Source: an uncultured Psychroserpens sp. (GTDB lineage Bacteria; Bacteroidota; Bacteroidia; Flavobacteriales; Flavobacteriaceae). Taken from it: a stretch of DNA of 64,000 bases. The stretch spans positions 496,001-560,000 of the forward strand of contig CANKZZ010000001.1 of NCBI GenBank assembly GCA_947488655.1. Direction: 5' to 3'. Positions 17,180-25,721 of the stretch are shown piece by piece. The position numbers and the translations under genes were made by a program. Numbering within the stretch: the stretch's first letter is position 1; every line of letters begins with the position of its first letter. The notes below the pieces were generated by a model. That model ran no database searches. It saw nothing but the letters and a program-made list of their open reading frames with translations, and had not been told where the DNA came from.

Positions 17180-17689
17180 ATGGGATTATTTTCATTTATT
17201 AAAAACGCAGGCGCAAAAGTCTTCGGAATAGGAAAAACAACAGAAGAAGAAGCTGCAGAGGCTAGAGCAAAAGCTAGTAGAGAAGCAGATGCAACTGAGC
17301 TTCGATTAGAAGAAGCTGCAGCAAGAAATATGGAAGAAACAATTAGAGACTTACAACTTGATGTAGACAATTTAAAAGTATTTGTAGATGACGATATGGC
17401 AAGAGTCTCTGGTGCAGCACATGATCAAGCTACAAAAGAAAAAGTAGTTTTAGTAGTAGGTAATACAGCAGGAATCTCGCAAGTAGATGACCAAATGACT
17501 GTTGAAAATCCAGAGCCAGAAGCACAATTTCATGCAGTAGTTAGTGGAGACACTTTAGGTAAAATTGCAAAACACTATTATGGTGATGCAATGAAATACC
17601 CACAAATTTTTGAAGCTAATAAACCAATGTTATCAGATCCTGATAAGATTTATGTTGGGCAAGTGTTACGTATTCCAAATTTGGATTAA
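17180..17689 (+). CDS. BON and LysM domain protein (Kbp/YgaU-like)
   Basis: A 169-residue protein without a Sec signal. An N-terminal amphipathic segment (MGLFSFIKNAGAKVFGIGK) is followed by a helical region, a BON domain (about 50-110, LQLDVDNLKVFVDDDMARVSG) and a C-terminal LysM domain (about 118-167, FHAVVSGDTLGKIAKHYYGDA...IYVGQVLRIP). The BON-LysM pair and the size match E. coli Kbp, a cytoplasmic K+ sensor. K+ binding is inferred from the family. It is monocistronic, with a strong terminator right after. A near-consensus promoter (TAATTTCG) lies at 17130. Confidence 0.87.
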   Translation: MGLFSFIKNAGAKVFGIGKTTEEEAAEARAKASREADATELRLEEAAARNMEETIRDLQLDVDNLKVFVDDDMARVSGAAHDQATKEKVVLVVGNTAGISQVDDQMTVENPEPEAQFHAVVSGDTLGKIAKHYYGDAMKYPQIFEANKPMLSDPDKIYVGQVLRIPNLD

Positions 17690-17712
17690 GTCCACTCTAT
17701 AATTTATAACAT

Positions 17713-17750
17713 AAAGAAAAGCATAACATAACGTTGTGCTTTTCTTTTTT
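17713..17750 (+). terminator. Terminator after kbp-like gene
   Basis: A long stem 17713-17727 with 17733-17747 (one wobble, loop ATAAC) followed by a T run. Confidence 0.88.
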
Positions 17751-17808
17751 TTTAGAACCTTCTATTAGAAAACTTTCCCATTTCATTCAATTAAACGCAT
17801 TAACTTAT

Positions 17809-17816
17809 TAAATTTG
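17809..17816 (+). promoter_or_regulatory. aspS promoter -7 element
   Basis: TAAATTTG followed by C, an exact TAnnTTTG match, lies 47 bp before the aspS ATG. Confidence 0.6.
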
Positions 17817-17863
17817 CAACTTGAAACACCAAAGTATTTTAAAGGTGTACTAATATTATTACT

Positions 17864-19618
17864 ATGTACAGAAGTCACAATTGTGGTGAATTAAGAATAT
17901 CATCCATAAATAAAGAAGTCACCCTTGCAGGTTGGGTTCAAAAATCTAGAAATAAAGGGTTTATCGTATGGGTAGATCTTCGTGATCGCTATGGTATTAC
18001 TCAACTCGTTTTTGATGAAGAGCGTACTCCCAAAGAAATGATGCAACGTGCAGAAGATTTAGGTAGAGAATTTGTAGTGCAGGTTAAAGGAAAAGTGATT
18101 GAACGTGCATCAAAAAACCCTAATATACCAACAGGTGATATTGAGATTTTAGTATCTGAATTAACAATATTAAACGAATCAAAATTACCACCTTTTACTA
18201 TAGAAGATGAAACCGATGGTGGAGAAGAACTACGTATGAAATATCGTTACCTCGATATTCGTCGTAATCCTGTAAAAAATAGTTTAATCTTTAGACATAA
18301 AGTGACTCAAGAAGTGAGAAACTATTTATCTGCTGAAGGTTTTATAGAAGTAGAAACACCGTATTTAATAAAATCAACTCCAGAAGGTGCTCGTGATTTT
18401 GTGGTGCCTTCTCGTATGAACGAAGGTCAATTTTATGCCTTACCGCAATCACCTCAAACCTTTAAACAGCTGCTTATGGTTGGAGGTATGGATAAGTATT
18501 TTCAAATTGTAAAATGCTTTAGGGATGAAGATCTTCGTGCAGATAGGCAACCAGAATTCACGCAGATTGACTGCGAAATGGCATTTATAGAACAAGAAGA
18601 TATTTTAAATGCTTTTGAAGGCTTAACACGTCATTTACTTAAAGAAGTAAATGGAGTTGAGGTAGAGAAATTCCCAAGAATGTTGTACGATGATGCAATG
18701 CGTCTCTACGGAAACGATAAACCAGACATTCGTTTTGGTATGGAGTTTGGAGAACTTAATGAGGTTGCTCAACATAAAGATTTTGGAGTGTTTAACTCTG
18801 CAGAATTAGTAGTTGGTATCGCAGTTCCTGGCGGAAATAGCTATACTAGAAAAGAAATTGATAAATTAATAGACTGGGTTAAGCGTCCACAAGTTGGAGC
18901 TTTAGGTATGGTTTATAGTAGATGTAACGATGACGGAAGCTTTAAATCATCAGTAGATAAATTTTACGACCAAGAGGATTTAGCAAAATGGGCTGAGGTA
19001 ACTGGTGCAAAACCAGGTGATCTCGTATGCGTCCTTTCTGGAGGTAAAAACAAAGTGAGAGCACAATTGAGTGCTTTACGTATGGAATTAGCAGAACGTT
19101 TAGGGTTGAGAGATCCTAAAACATTTGCACCACTTTGGGTAATGGATTTCCCTTTATTGGAATGGGATGAAGATACTGAGCGTTATCACGCAATGCATCA
19201 TCCATTTACATCACCAAAGCCTGGACAGTTAGAGTTATTAAAAACAAATCCAGGAGATGTAAAAGCTAATGCTTACGATTTAGTACTTAATGGTAACGAG
19301 ATTGGTGGTGGTTCTATTCGTATACATGATAAAGAAACTCAAGCGTTGATGTTTGATTATTTAGGCTTTACACCAGAAGAAGCAAAAGCACAATTTGGAT
19401 TTTTAATGGATGCCTTTCAATATGGAGCTCCTCCTCATGGTGGTTTAGCTTTTGGATTAGATAGATTGGTTGCTATACTTGGCGGACAAGAAACGATTCG
19501 TGATTTTATCGCATTCCCTAAAAACAATAATGGTCGTGATGTCATGATAGATGCTCCTGCACCAATTGATGATGATCAATTAACAGAGTTGAGTTTAAAA
19601 CTCAACTTAAAATCATAA
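17864..19618 (+). CDS. aspS: Aspartyl-tRNA synthetase, bacterial type
   Basis: A 584-residue class IIb synthetase that charges tRNA-Asp. It shows the N-terminal OB-fold anticodon-binding domain (about 1-105, [26 protein letters not shown]). The core includes [18 protein letters not shown] (motif 2), an inserted GAD domain (about 285-400) typical of bacterial AspRS, and motif 3 [15 protein letters not shown]. The length is as expected. A terminator follows closely, before the ClC gene. Confidence 0.97.
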   Translation: MYRSHNCGELRISSINKEVTLAGWVQKSRNKGFIVWVDLRDRYGITQLVFDEERTPKEMMQRAEDLGREFVVQVKGKVIERASKNPNIPTGDIEILVSELTILNESKLPPFTIEDETDGGEELRMKYRYLDIRRNPVKNSLIFRHKVTQEVRNYLSAEGFIEVETPYLIKSTPEGARDFVVPSRMNEGQFYALPQSPQTFKQLLMVGGMDKYFQIVKCFRDEDLRADRQPEFTQIDCEMAFIEQEDILNAFEGLTRHLLKEVNGVEVEKFPRMLYDDAMRLYGNDKPDIRFGMEFGELNEVAQHKDFGVFNSAELVVGIAVPGGNSYTRKEIDKLIDWVKRPQVGALGMVYSRCNDDGSFKSSVDKFYDQEDLAKWAEVTGAKPGDLVCVLSGGKNKVRAQLSALRMELAERLGLRDPKTFAPLWVMDFPLLEWDEDTERYHAMHHPFTSPKPGQLELLKTNPGDVKANAYDLVLNGNEIGGGSIRIHDKETQALMFDYLGFTPEEAKAQFGFLMDAFQYGAPPHGGLAFGLDRLVAILGGQETIRDFIAFPKNNNGRDVMIDAPAPIDDDQLTELSLKLNLKS

Positions 19619-19623
19619 ATATT

Positions 19624-19650
19624 AAATCCTGCTTCTTGCAGGATTTTTTA
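19624..19650 (+). terminator. Terminator after aspS
   Basis: A 9-bp stem 19624-19632 with 19638-19646 (core TCCTGC/GCAGGA, loop TTCTT) runs into a T tract. It lies only 14 bp before the next start codon. Confidence 0.85.
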
Positions 19651-19663
19651 GTAGATTTAATCT

Positions 19664-21442
19664 ATGCCAATACAACCAATTATAAAACGCTTACTCATTT
19701 TGCGATATAAATATATCTCGCAAAAAAACTTCGTGTTTTTACTCGCAATGCTTATTGGTCTATTGTCTGGATTAGTTTCTGTAACTATTAAAAATATTAC
19801 CTACGGTATTCAATGGATTCTTGAGCATCTCGTTATTGTTTCAGCAAATAGTATTTATTTCATTCTCCCAACAATAGGACTTTGGTTGGTGTATTTATTC
19901 GTGAAATACGTCTCTAAACGAAAAATCGAACACGCCATACCAAGCATCTTATTTTCATTGTCAAAAAAGAATGGTTTGCTTAAACGAAGCAAAATTTATT
20001 TACCATTAATAACTGCACCATTAACTGCAGGTTTTGGTGGATCGGTTGGATTGCTTGGTCCTGCAATTGTATCTGCATCTGCAGTAAGTTCTTATGTTGG
20101 TCAATTATTTCATGTTGATAGAAAAACAAGAACGTTACTAATTGGTTGTGCAGCAGCAGGAGCTATTGCGTCTATTTTTCAGTCGCCAATTGCAGCCATT
20201 ATTTTTGCTGTAGAGGTATTTAGTTTAGACTTAACTTTCGCATCCTTGTTACCTTTATTGATAGCATCTGTATCATCAGTATTAACGTCTTATTTTTTCG
20301 TTGGTAATGGAGTGCTTTTTAATTATAATAATGCAGCACCTTTTGCATTAAAAGACACTATGTTTTTAATTGTTTTAGGTGTTGGTACAGGTATAGCCTC
20401 TATTTATTTCTCTAAAATATATTTTGCTGTATACAAGTTTTTTGAACGCTTTAAAACTAGCGGACAAAAACTCATCGTAGGTGGTTTGGCAATTGGTGTA
20501 ATGTTGTATTTTATTCCGCCATTGTATGGAGAAGGTTTTGGCTTTATCAATGATTTACTCGATGGCAATCACTTACATGCCTTAGGTAAAACACCTTTTG
20601 ATGATTATTTAGATAATATTTGGGTAGTTATTGCACTACTATTTGGGATTACTATTTTTAAAGCTATTGCGATGACGACCACATTTGCAGCAGGAGGAGC
20701 AGGAGGAATCATTATCCCAACAATGGTTATGGGTAGCGCTTTAGGTAATGTCGTTGCAAAAATTATTAATAATATAGGCTTAGGTTTTCAAGTATCTGAG
20801 ACTAATTTCACACTCCTCGGTATGGCAGGATTAATTGCAGGTGTACTACATGCACCTTTAACTGCTATATTTTTAATTGCCGAAATAACTGGAGGTTACC
20901 AGTTGTTCGTTCCGTTAATGATAACCGTATCTATGTCATTTATTATTACTAAGAGCGCAGTAGAGCATACAATTTATACAAAAGAACTTGCCGAAAAAGG
21001 CGAGCTTTTAACTCATGATAAAGATCAATCTGTTTTAACATTAATGAAGTTAGATAGCGTAATAGAGCAAGATTTTACAATCTTAAATCCAGAAATGTCT
21101 CTTGGAGAGATGTTACATCAAGGTGTTTCTAAATCCAGTAGAAATTTGTTTCCTGTAGTTGATGAGAATAAGTTTTTAGTTGGTATTATATTATTAGACG
21201 ATATTAGAACTGTCATGTTTGACCAGGCGTTGTATGAAACAACGTCGGTCGAGACCTTTATGCATAACCCACCAGATTATATATATTACGAAAGCGATTC
21301 AATGAAAGAGGTCATGCGCAAATTTCAAGACAGTGGTGCATGGAATCTGCCAGTAATAAAAAAAGGAAGTTATTATGGCTTTGTATCAAAATCAAAATTA
21401 TTAACAGCCTACCGTCGCGAATTGATTAATTTTACAACTTAA
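19664..21442 (+). CDS. ClC-family chloride channel/transporter with CBS domains, gating glutamate absent
   Basis: A 592-residue protein with about ten membrane helices and a C-terminal pair of CBS domains (about 455-585). The ClC core is recognisable (TAGFGGSVGLLGPAIVSAS, FAAGGAGGIIIPTMVMGSALG, AGVLHAPLTAIFLIAEITGG). At the gating position (GREGP in E. coli ClC, GLEAP or GLEGP in many Bacteroidota as I recall) it reads GLLGP, with Leu at 131. The serine of the GSGIPE region is also not conserved (EHAIPSIL). It may be a channel or an uncoupled transporter rather than a Cl-/H+ exchanger. The CBS domains suggest nucleotide regulation. The next 78-codon gene follows after 10 bp. Confidence 0.9.
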   Translation: MPIQPIIKRLLILRYKYISQKNFVFLLAMLIGLLSGLVSVTIKNITYGIQWILEHLVIVSANSIYFILPTIGLWLVYLFVKYVSKRKIEHAIPSILFSLSKKNGLLKRSKIYLPLITAPLTAGFGGSVGLLGPAIVSASAVSSYVGQLFHVDRKTRTLLIGCAAAGAIASIFQSPIAAIIFAVEVFSLDLTFASLLPLLIASVSSVLTSYFFVGNGVLFNYNNAAPFALKDTMFLIVLGVGTGIASIYFSKIYFAVYKFFERFKTSGQKLIVGGLAIGVMLYFIPPLYGEGFGFINDLLDGNHLHALGKTPFDDYLDNIWVVIALLFGITIFKAIAMTTTFAAGGAGGIIIPTMVMGSALGNVVAKIINNIGLGFQVSETNFTLLGMAGLIAGVLHAPLTAIFLIAEITGGYQLFVPLMITVSMSFIITKSAVEHTIYTKELAEKGELLTHDKDQSVLTLMKLDSVIEQDFTILNPEMSLGEMLHQGVSKSSRNLFPVVDENKFLVGIILLDDIRTVMFDQALYETTSVETFMHNPPDYIYYESDSMKEVMRKFQDSGAWNLPVIKKGSYYGFVSKSKLLTAYRRELINFTT

Positions 21443-21452
21443 ATTTACTTTA

Positions 21453-21689
21453 ATGAAATACATAATTCTTATTGCTTTTTTAGCGTCTTTGGGTAGTATT
21501 ATTTGTGGTTATCTTCTCGATGTTGCCTATTCTCAAAAACTCATTGGTTTTGGAGTAATTGGTCTTGTTATAGTTGTTTTTCCGTTATTTGCCTACCGTC
21601 ACTGGAAAAATAAAGACATTAAAGATTATATGATTACTCAAGAAAACATTGACAAAATGAGAGAGAGTCAAAAACGAGGTAAACGTTAA
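21453..21689 (+). CDS. Small two-helix membrane protein
   Basis: A 78-residue protein with two hydrophobic helices (about 3-23 and 31-48) and a basic cytoplasmic tail (YRHWKNKDIKDYM...MRESQKRGKR). It starts 10 bp after the ClC stop, so it is almost surely co-transcribed and may be an accessory factor of that transporter. I do not recognise the family. No terminator is obvious before the cold-shock gene. Confidence 0.75.
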   Translation: MKYIILIAFLASLGSIICGYLLDVAYSQKLIGFGVIGLVIVVFPLFAYRHWKNKDIKDYMITQENIDKMRESQKRGKR

Positions 21690-21763
21690 GGTGATCCCAA
21701 TATTCTAATTACCAGAATTTTAAAAATTTATGATTAAATAACCTTTTGCATTGTAATATGTAT

Positions 21764-21771
21764 TACATTTG
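21764..21771 (+). promoter_or_regulatory. Cold-shock gene promoter -7 element
   Basis: TACATTTG, an exact TAnnTTTG match, lies 27 bp before the ATG. A TTTTG at 21744 lies upstream. Confidence 0.6.
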
Positions 21772-21797
21772 TAGCTTAATTAATATATTTTTTTACC

Positions 21798-21989
21798 ATG
21801 ACTGGAACAGTTAAATTTTTTAATGATTCAAAAGGATTTGGATTCATTACCAACGAAGAAACAGGAAAAGACATTTTTGTACACGTATCAAACCTTAATG
21901 GTGTTGAGTTACGTGAAGGCGATAATGTAGAGTACACAGAAGAAGAAGGAAGAAAAGGATTAGTTGCAGCTAACGTGCAAGTTCTCTAA
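21798..21989 (+). CDS. Cold-shock domain protein (CspA family)
   Basis: A 63-residue single cold-shock domain with both RNA-binding motifs intact: RNP1 KGFGFI and RNP2 DIFVHVS. It begins [17 protein letters not shown], the usual CspA start. It should bind single-stranded RNA or DNA and act as an RNA chaperone. It has its own promoter and a strong terminator at 22013-22042, so it is monocistronic and probably highly expressed. Confidence 0.95.
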   Translation: MTGTVKFFNDSKGFGFITNEETGKDIFVHVSNLNGVELREGDNVEYTEEEGRKGLVAANVQVL

Positions 21990-22012
21990 GAGATATACTT
22001 TATTACAGTTTC

Positions 22013-22042
22013 AACGTCTAACGAAAGTTAGGCGTTTTTTTT
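22013..22042 (+). terminator. Terminator after cold-shock gene
   Basis: A 10-bp stem AACGTCTAAC/GTTAGGCGTT (one wobble, tetraloop GAAA) followed by eight T. Confidence 0.88.
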
Positions 22043-22052
22043 GTGTTTTTTT

Positions 22053-22173
22053 GGGCGTTACCTTTTCATACCTACAAGGTTTTCAACACCTTGTAGGAAA
22101 CAGGTCAGGCTCTCGGGAGTCGCTTCCCGATAGCTGTCGGGAGAGCTCCAACAATCCCTCCATCCTTAACGCT
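22053..22173 (+). repeat. GC-rich palindromic repeat element (REP-like)
   Basis: This stretch is much richer in G+C than its surroundings and non-coding. It is bounded by GGGCGTTACC at 22053 and CCTTAACGCT at 22164, which are imperfectly inverted ends (GCGTTA / TAACGC). It contains a perfect 10-bp palindrome with loop TTTCAAC (22071-22080 with 22088-22097). The block TCCCGA (22125-22130) can pair either with TCGGGA at 22113-22118 or with TCGGGA at 22137-22142. From memory, similar elements with GCGTTACC and CTAACGC ends are dispersed in flavobacterial genomes. Only one copy is in this window. Confidence 0.65.
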
Positions 22174-22215
22174 AATGATACTTATTTAGGTTGAGTATGA
22201 TAAATAAAAATTCTA

Positions 22216-22665
22216 TCAATTTAAATTGCGTTTCTCAATAAAAAACCGTTTTAATAATGCTGAAGTTTCTTCTGCTAAAACACCACCAATCATTTTAGTT
22301 TTAGGATGTAATTTGGTATTTAATGCAATGCAACCGCGCTCTTCATCTCGTGCACCATATACTATCTTAGAAATTTGGCTCCAATACAAAGCGCCTGCAC
22401 ACATTTGGCAAGGCTCTAAAGTGACATAGAGTGTACAATTTTTTAAATATTTACCTCCCAAAAAGTTTGCTGCTGCTGTAATGGCCTGCATTTCGGCATG
22501 TGCAGTAACATCATTTAAAAGCTCTGTTAAGTTATGAGCTCTTGCGATAATTCTATCATTTATAACAACTACTGCGCCTACAGGAATTTCTCCCTTGCTA
22601 AAAGCCTCTTCAGCTTCTTGCAAAGCTTTTTTCATAAAATAGTTATCGTCAAAAGGGTTTTCCAT
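22216..22665 (-). CDS. tadA: tRNA-specific adenosine deaminase
   Basis: A 149-residue zinc deaminase that converts A34 of tRNA-Arg(ACG) to inosine. The catalytic motif is AHAE (H56, E58), and the remaining zinc ligands are in PCQMC (C86, C89). The N-terminus DNYFMKKALQEAEEAFSKGEIPVGAVVV is typical of TadA rather than of free-nucleoside deaminases. The length is normal. It is divergent from the TonB-like gene at 22744. Confidence 0.92.
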   Translation of the reverse strand: MENPFDDNYFMKKALQEAEEAFSKGEIPVGAVVVINDRIIARAHNLTELLNDVTAHAEMQAITAAANFLGGKYLKNCTLYVTLEPCQMCAGALYWSQISKIVYGARDEERGCIALNTKLHPKTKMIGGVLAEETSALLKRFFIEKRNLN

Positions 22666-22743
22666 AGTTGTAAAAATACGATTCTAATCGATTAAATTAA
22701 ATGTCGGCAAGAATTTTGATGCTGTTTTATAAACTACTCAATT

Positions 22744-23637
22744 ATGAAAAAACGTTACTCTATCACTATCCCAAAACCATGTCACGAAAATTGGTCTAAG
22801 ATGACGCCAAATGAGAAAGGTCGCTTTTGTCAATCCTGCTCTAAAACGGTTGTTGATTTTACCACTATGAAAACCAATGAAATTCAAGAATATGTTCATG
22901 AAAATAAAGGTCAACGTATTTGTGCACATATAAAGCAAACCCAGATGGATACTATCAATTTACAAGTGTCAGAAACTATTTTTGAGCAAACTCTAAGTTA
23001 TCAAAAACTGTTTTTATTAGCTTTATTATTTGCTATGGGAACATCGTTATTTAGTTGTGCAGATGATCAAGGACAGGTTAAAAAAATTAATAGTATAGAG
23101 ATATTAGAAAAGGTTATTGATACTGCTCAACTTAAAAAAGAAAAGCATGTAGATTCTATTTTAAATACAAAAACCGATAGTGTAATTGTTAAAAAACCAA
23201 AAGCTCCAATCCCAGTTCCAATAATTATGGGAGATATTATTATGATTGAAGGTGAAATTGAAATTGAAGATAAAACAAAACCGTGTTCTTGGCAATTTGT
23301 TGATGTGAAACCAAATTTCACTGATACTCCAAATAATCTTAAAGACAGTGAAATTAAAGATTACTTCAATAAACAATTGCAGAGTTTTGTTACCAAACAT
23401 TTTAAAATTCCTCAAGGGAATCTTGGGCTCAAAGGAAAACAAAGAATTAATAGTCAATTTACTATTGATGATAGTGGTAATGTAAAAGATATATTAGTAA
23501 GAGCACCTCATATTTCATTTGAAAAGGAAGCCCAAAGAGTTTTAGAACTACTACCTCAATTTATTCCAGCCAGTCACGATGGTAAAAATGTGTCTATAAC
23601 TTATAATTTACCAATCACCTTTAATATTGAAGACTAA
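22744..23637 (+). CDS. TonB-like C-terminal domain membrane protein
   Basis: A 297-residue protein. The N-terminus is a cysteine-containing cytoplasmic segment (PKPCHENWSKMTPNEKGRFCQSCSKTVVDFT, a small zinc-ribbon-like CxxC arrangement). One membrane helix follows at about 81-101, then a periplasmic linker, and a C-terminal domain like that of energy-transducing TonB proteins (about 200-297, QFTIDDSGNVKDILVRAPH...RVLELLPQFIPA). It may link the inner membrane to an outer-membrane partner, but it lacks the proline-rich linker of classical TonB. Its direct role is unknown. dxs follows after 22 bp and is probably co-transcribed. Confidence 0.78.
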   Translation: MKKRYSITIPKPCHENWSKMTPNEKGRFCQSCSKTVVDFTTMKTNEIQEYVHENKGQRICAHIKQTQMDTINLQVSETIFEQTLSYQKLFLLALLFAMGTSLFSCADDQGQVKKINSIEILEKVIDTAQLKKEKHVDSILNTKTDSVIVKKPKAPIPVPIIMGDIIMIEGEIEIEDKTKPCSWQFVDVKPNFTDTPNNLKDSEIKDYFNKQLQSFVTKHFKIPQGNLGLKGKQRINSQFTIDDSGNVKDILVRAPHISFEKEAQRVLELLPQFIPASHDGKNVSITYNLPITFNIED

Positions 23638-23659
23638 TTAATTCTCGTATTTTTACCAT

Positions 23660-25438
23660 GTGAAAAAACGGTTATTAGATCATATTAATTTTCCTGAAGA
23701 TTTAAGACAATTAAATCAAGAGCAACTGCCTCAACTTGCTAAAGAGTTACGAGCGTTTATCATCGATATTGTTGCTACTAAAGAAGGTCATCTTGGAGCC
23801 AGTCTTGGAGTTGTAGAATTGACCTTAGCTTTGCATTATGTGTTTAATACACCAGAAGATCAATTAATTTGGGATGTTGGTCATCAAGCTTACGGTCATA
23901 AAATATTGACTGGACGACGAGATAATTTTCATACGAATAGACAACAAGGCGGAATAAGTGGTTTTCCCAATAGAGAAGAAAGTGAATACGATACATTTGG
24001 TGTGGGACATTCATCAACCTCTATCTCTGCAGCTTTAGGTATGGCAATTGCATCGCAATTAAAAGGAGAAAATAAGCAACATATTGCAGTTATAGGTGAT
24101 GCATCAATTGCTAGTGGTATGGCTTTTGAAGGGCTTAATCATGCTGGAGTTACGACTGCTAATTTATTAGTTATATTAAATGATAATGCTATTGGGATTG
24201 ACCCAAGTGTTGGTGCTCTAAAACAATATCTAACCAATGTTAAAAAAGGAAAAGAAAAACAAGACAATATTTTTGAGGCATTAAACTTTGATTATTCTGG
24301 TCCAGTTGATGGACATAATTTAACGGTTTTGATTTCAGAATTAGAGCGATTGAAAACTGTTAAAGGGCCTAAGTTTTTACATGTTATTACCACTAAAGGT
24401 AAAGGTTTAAAACAAGCTGAAGATGATCAAGTAAAATATCATGCTCCTGGAAAATTTGATTCGGTTACGGGTGATATTATTCTGAAGGAAGAAATCATTC
24501 AACCACCAAAATTTCAAGATGTTTTTGGTCATACCATAGTTGAACTTGCTAGAGAAAATAAAAACATTGTTGGGATTACTCCTGCTATGCCTACAGGGAG
24601 TTCTTTAAAATTTATGATGGAGCAAATTCCTGAACGTGCCATTGATGTAGGTATTGCAGAGCAACATGCGGTTACCTTAGCAGCAGGAATGGCGACACAA
24701 GGTTTAATCGTATACTGTAATATATATTCAACTTTTTTGCAACGCGCATATGATCAAGTAATTCATGATGTAGCTTTACAAAATTTGCCTGTAATTTTTT
24801 GTTTGGATCGTGCTGGTTTGGTTGGAGAAGATGGTGCTACTCACCATGGAGTCTTTGATATGGCGTATTTGAGATGTATACCTAATATGATAATTTGTGC
24901 GCCAAGTAATGAGATCGAATTACGAAATATCATGTATACTGCTCAATTGGGTCTCGACCACCCAATTGCTATTAGATATCCTAGAGGTAGAGGTTCTATA
25001 ATTGATTGGCAACAACCTTTTACTAAAATAAAAATAGGAAAAGGGATACAACTTAAAATGGGTAAAAGTTTAGCTATTTTAAGTGTGGGTGCTATTGCAA
25101 ATAATGTAATAGAAGCTGTTTCTAGGTGTGAGAGAAGTAATTTAATATCTCACTACGATATGCGCTTTGTAAAACCTCTAGATAAAAATCTATTACATCG
25201 TGTATTTAAAAATTATAAAGAAATTATTACAGTCGAAGATGGTGTTTTATCTGGAGGTTTTGGTAGTGCGATTTTAGAATTTGCTGCTTCAAATGGTTAC
25301 TCAGTTCCTGTCAAAACACTCGGGATTTCTGATACTTTTATAGAACAAGCTTCTGTAAAACAACAACATCAATCTGCTAAGATTGATGTTGAAAATTTGC
25401 TTATGTATTTTAATACTATTACTCTTCGTCTAGAATAA
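23660..25438 (+). CDS. dxs: 1-deoxy-D-xylulose-5-phosphate synthase
   Basis: A 592-residue thiamine-diphosphate enzyme that condenses pyruvate and glyceraldehyde-3-phosphate in the first step of the MEP isoprenoid pathway. It shows KEGHLGASLGVVELTLALH, the ThDP motif starting GDASIASGMAFEGLNHAG and ending NDN, the catalytic strand DVGIAEQHAVTLAAGMA and the transketolase C-terminal domain. The N-terminus LLDHINFPEDLRQLN supports the GTG start at 23660. An out-of-frame ATG at 23658 reads ATG-TGA across the same bases. The 3' end overlaps the convergent 55-codon gene by 20 bp. Confidence 0.95.
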   Translation: MKKRLLDHINFPEDLRQLNQEQLPQLAKELRAFIIDIVATKEGHLGASLGVVELTLALHYVFNTPEDQLIWDVGHQAYGHKILTGRRDNFHTNRQQGGISGFPNREESEYDTFGVGHSSTSISAALGMAIASQLKGENKQHIAVIGDASIASGMAFEGLNHAGVTTANLLVILNDNAIGIDPSVGALKQYLTNVKKGKEKQDNIFEALNFDYSGPVDGHNLTVLISELERLKTVKGPKFLHVITTKGKGLKQAEDDQVKYHAPGKFDSVTGDIILKEEIIQPPKFQDVFGHTIVELARENKNIVGITPAMPTGSSLKFMMEQIPERAIDVGIAEQHAVTLAAGMATQGLIVYCNIYSTFLQRAYDQVIHDVALQNLPVIFCLDRAGLVGEDGATHHGVFDMAYLRCIPNMIICAPSNEIELRNIMYTAQLGLDHPIAIRYPRGRGSIIDWQQPFTKIKIGKGIQLKMGKSLAILSVGAIANNVIEAVSRCERSNLISHYDMRFVKPLDKNLLHRVFKNYKEIITVEDGVLSGGFGSAILEFAASNGYSVPVKTLGISDTFIEQASVKQQHQSAKIDVENLLMYFNTITLRLE

Positions 25439-25586
25439 CTACATCTGGTTTTTCATTTGAATCGTAAACCTCCACATTATTTTGTTGTGGTTCGTGATTT
25501 CCATTACTTGTAATATCATCTAACATTAATAAAAATGCTAAGGTTACAAAGAATATAACTGCAGCTCCTAAAAGATTTTTCTTCAT
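25419..25586 (-). CDS. 55-residue single-helix membrane peptide
   Basis: This gene is shorter than usual ORF cut-offs. It is an uninterrupted 55-codon frame with ATG at 25586 and TAA at 25419. The protein starts MKKNLLGAAVIFFVTLAFLL (one membrane helix or uncleaved signal) and ends in an acidic tail (QQNNVEVYDSNEKPDVVILD). The codon choice resembles its neighbours. It is convergent with dxs, and its last 20 bp overlap the dxs 3' end. I cannot assign a function. Confidence 0.6.
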   Translation of the reverse strand: MKKNLLGAAVIFFVTLAFLLMLDDITSNGNHEPQQNNVEVYDSNEKPDVVILDEE

Positions 25587-25675
25587 AATTGTAGGTTTAA
25601 AAGATTACGGTTAAACAAATATATACAATTATCGTTTAAATACAAATTTATTCGATGAAATGCATGTTGAAACTA

Positions 25676-25703
25676 AAAAAGGGAACTATATAGTTCCCTT
25701 CTT
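25676..25703 (-). terminator. Terminator of the T9SS-secreted protein gene
   Basis: AAGGGAACTATATAGTTCCCTT (25679-25700) is a perfect palindrome. On the minus strand it is followed by a T run, as expected for the gene ending at 25722. Confidence 0.75.
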
Positions 25704-25721
25704 ACATCACAAATATTATGA

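Noticed and set aside
21964..22194. 76-codon plus-strand frame after the cold-shock gene
   Set aside because: It overlaps the csp 3' end, its terminator and the GC-rich palindromic repeat; the translation has no protein-like pattern.
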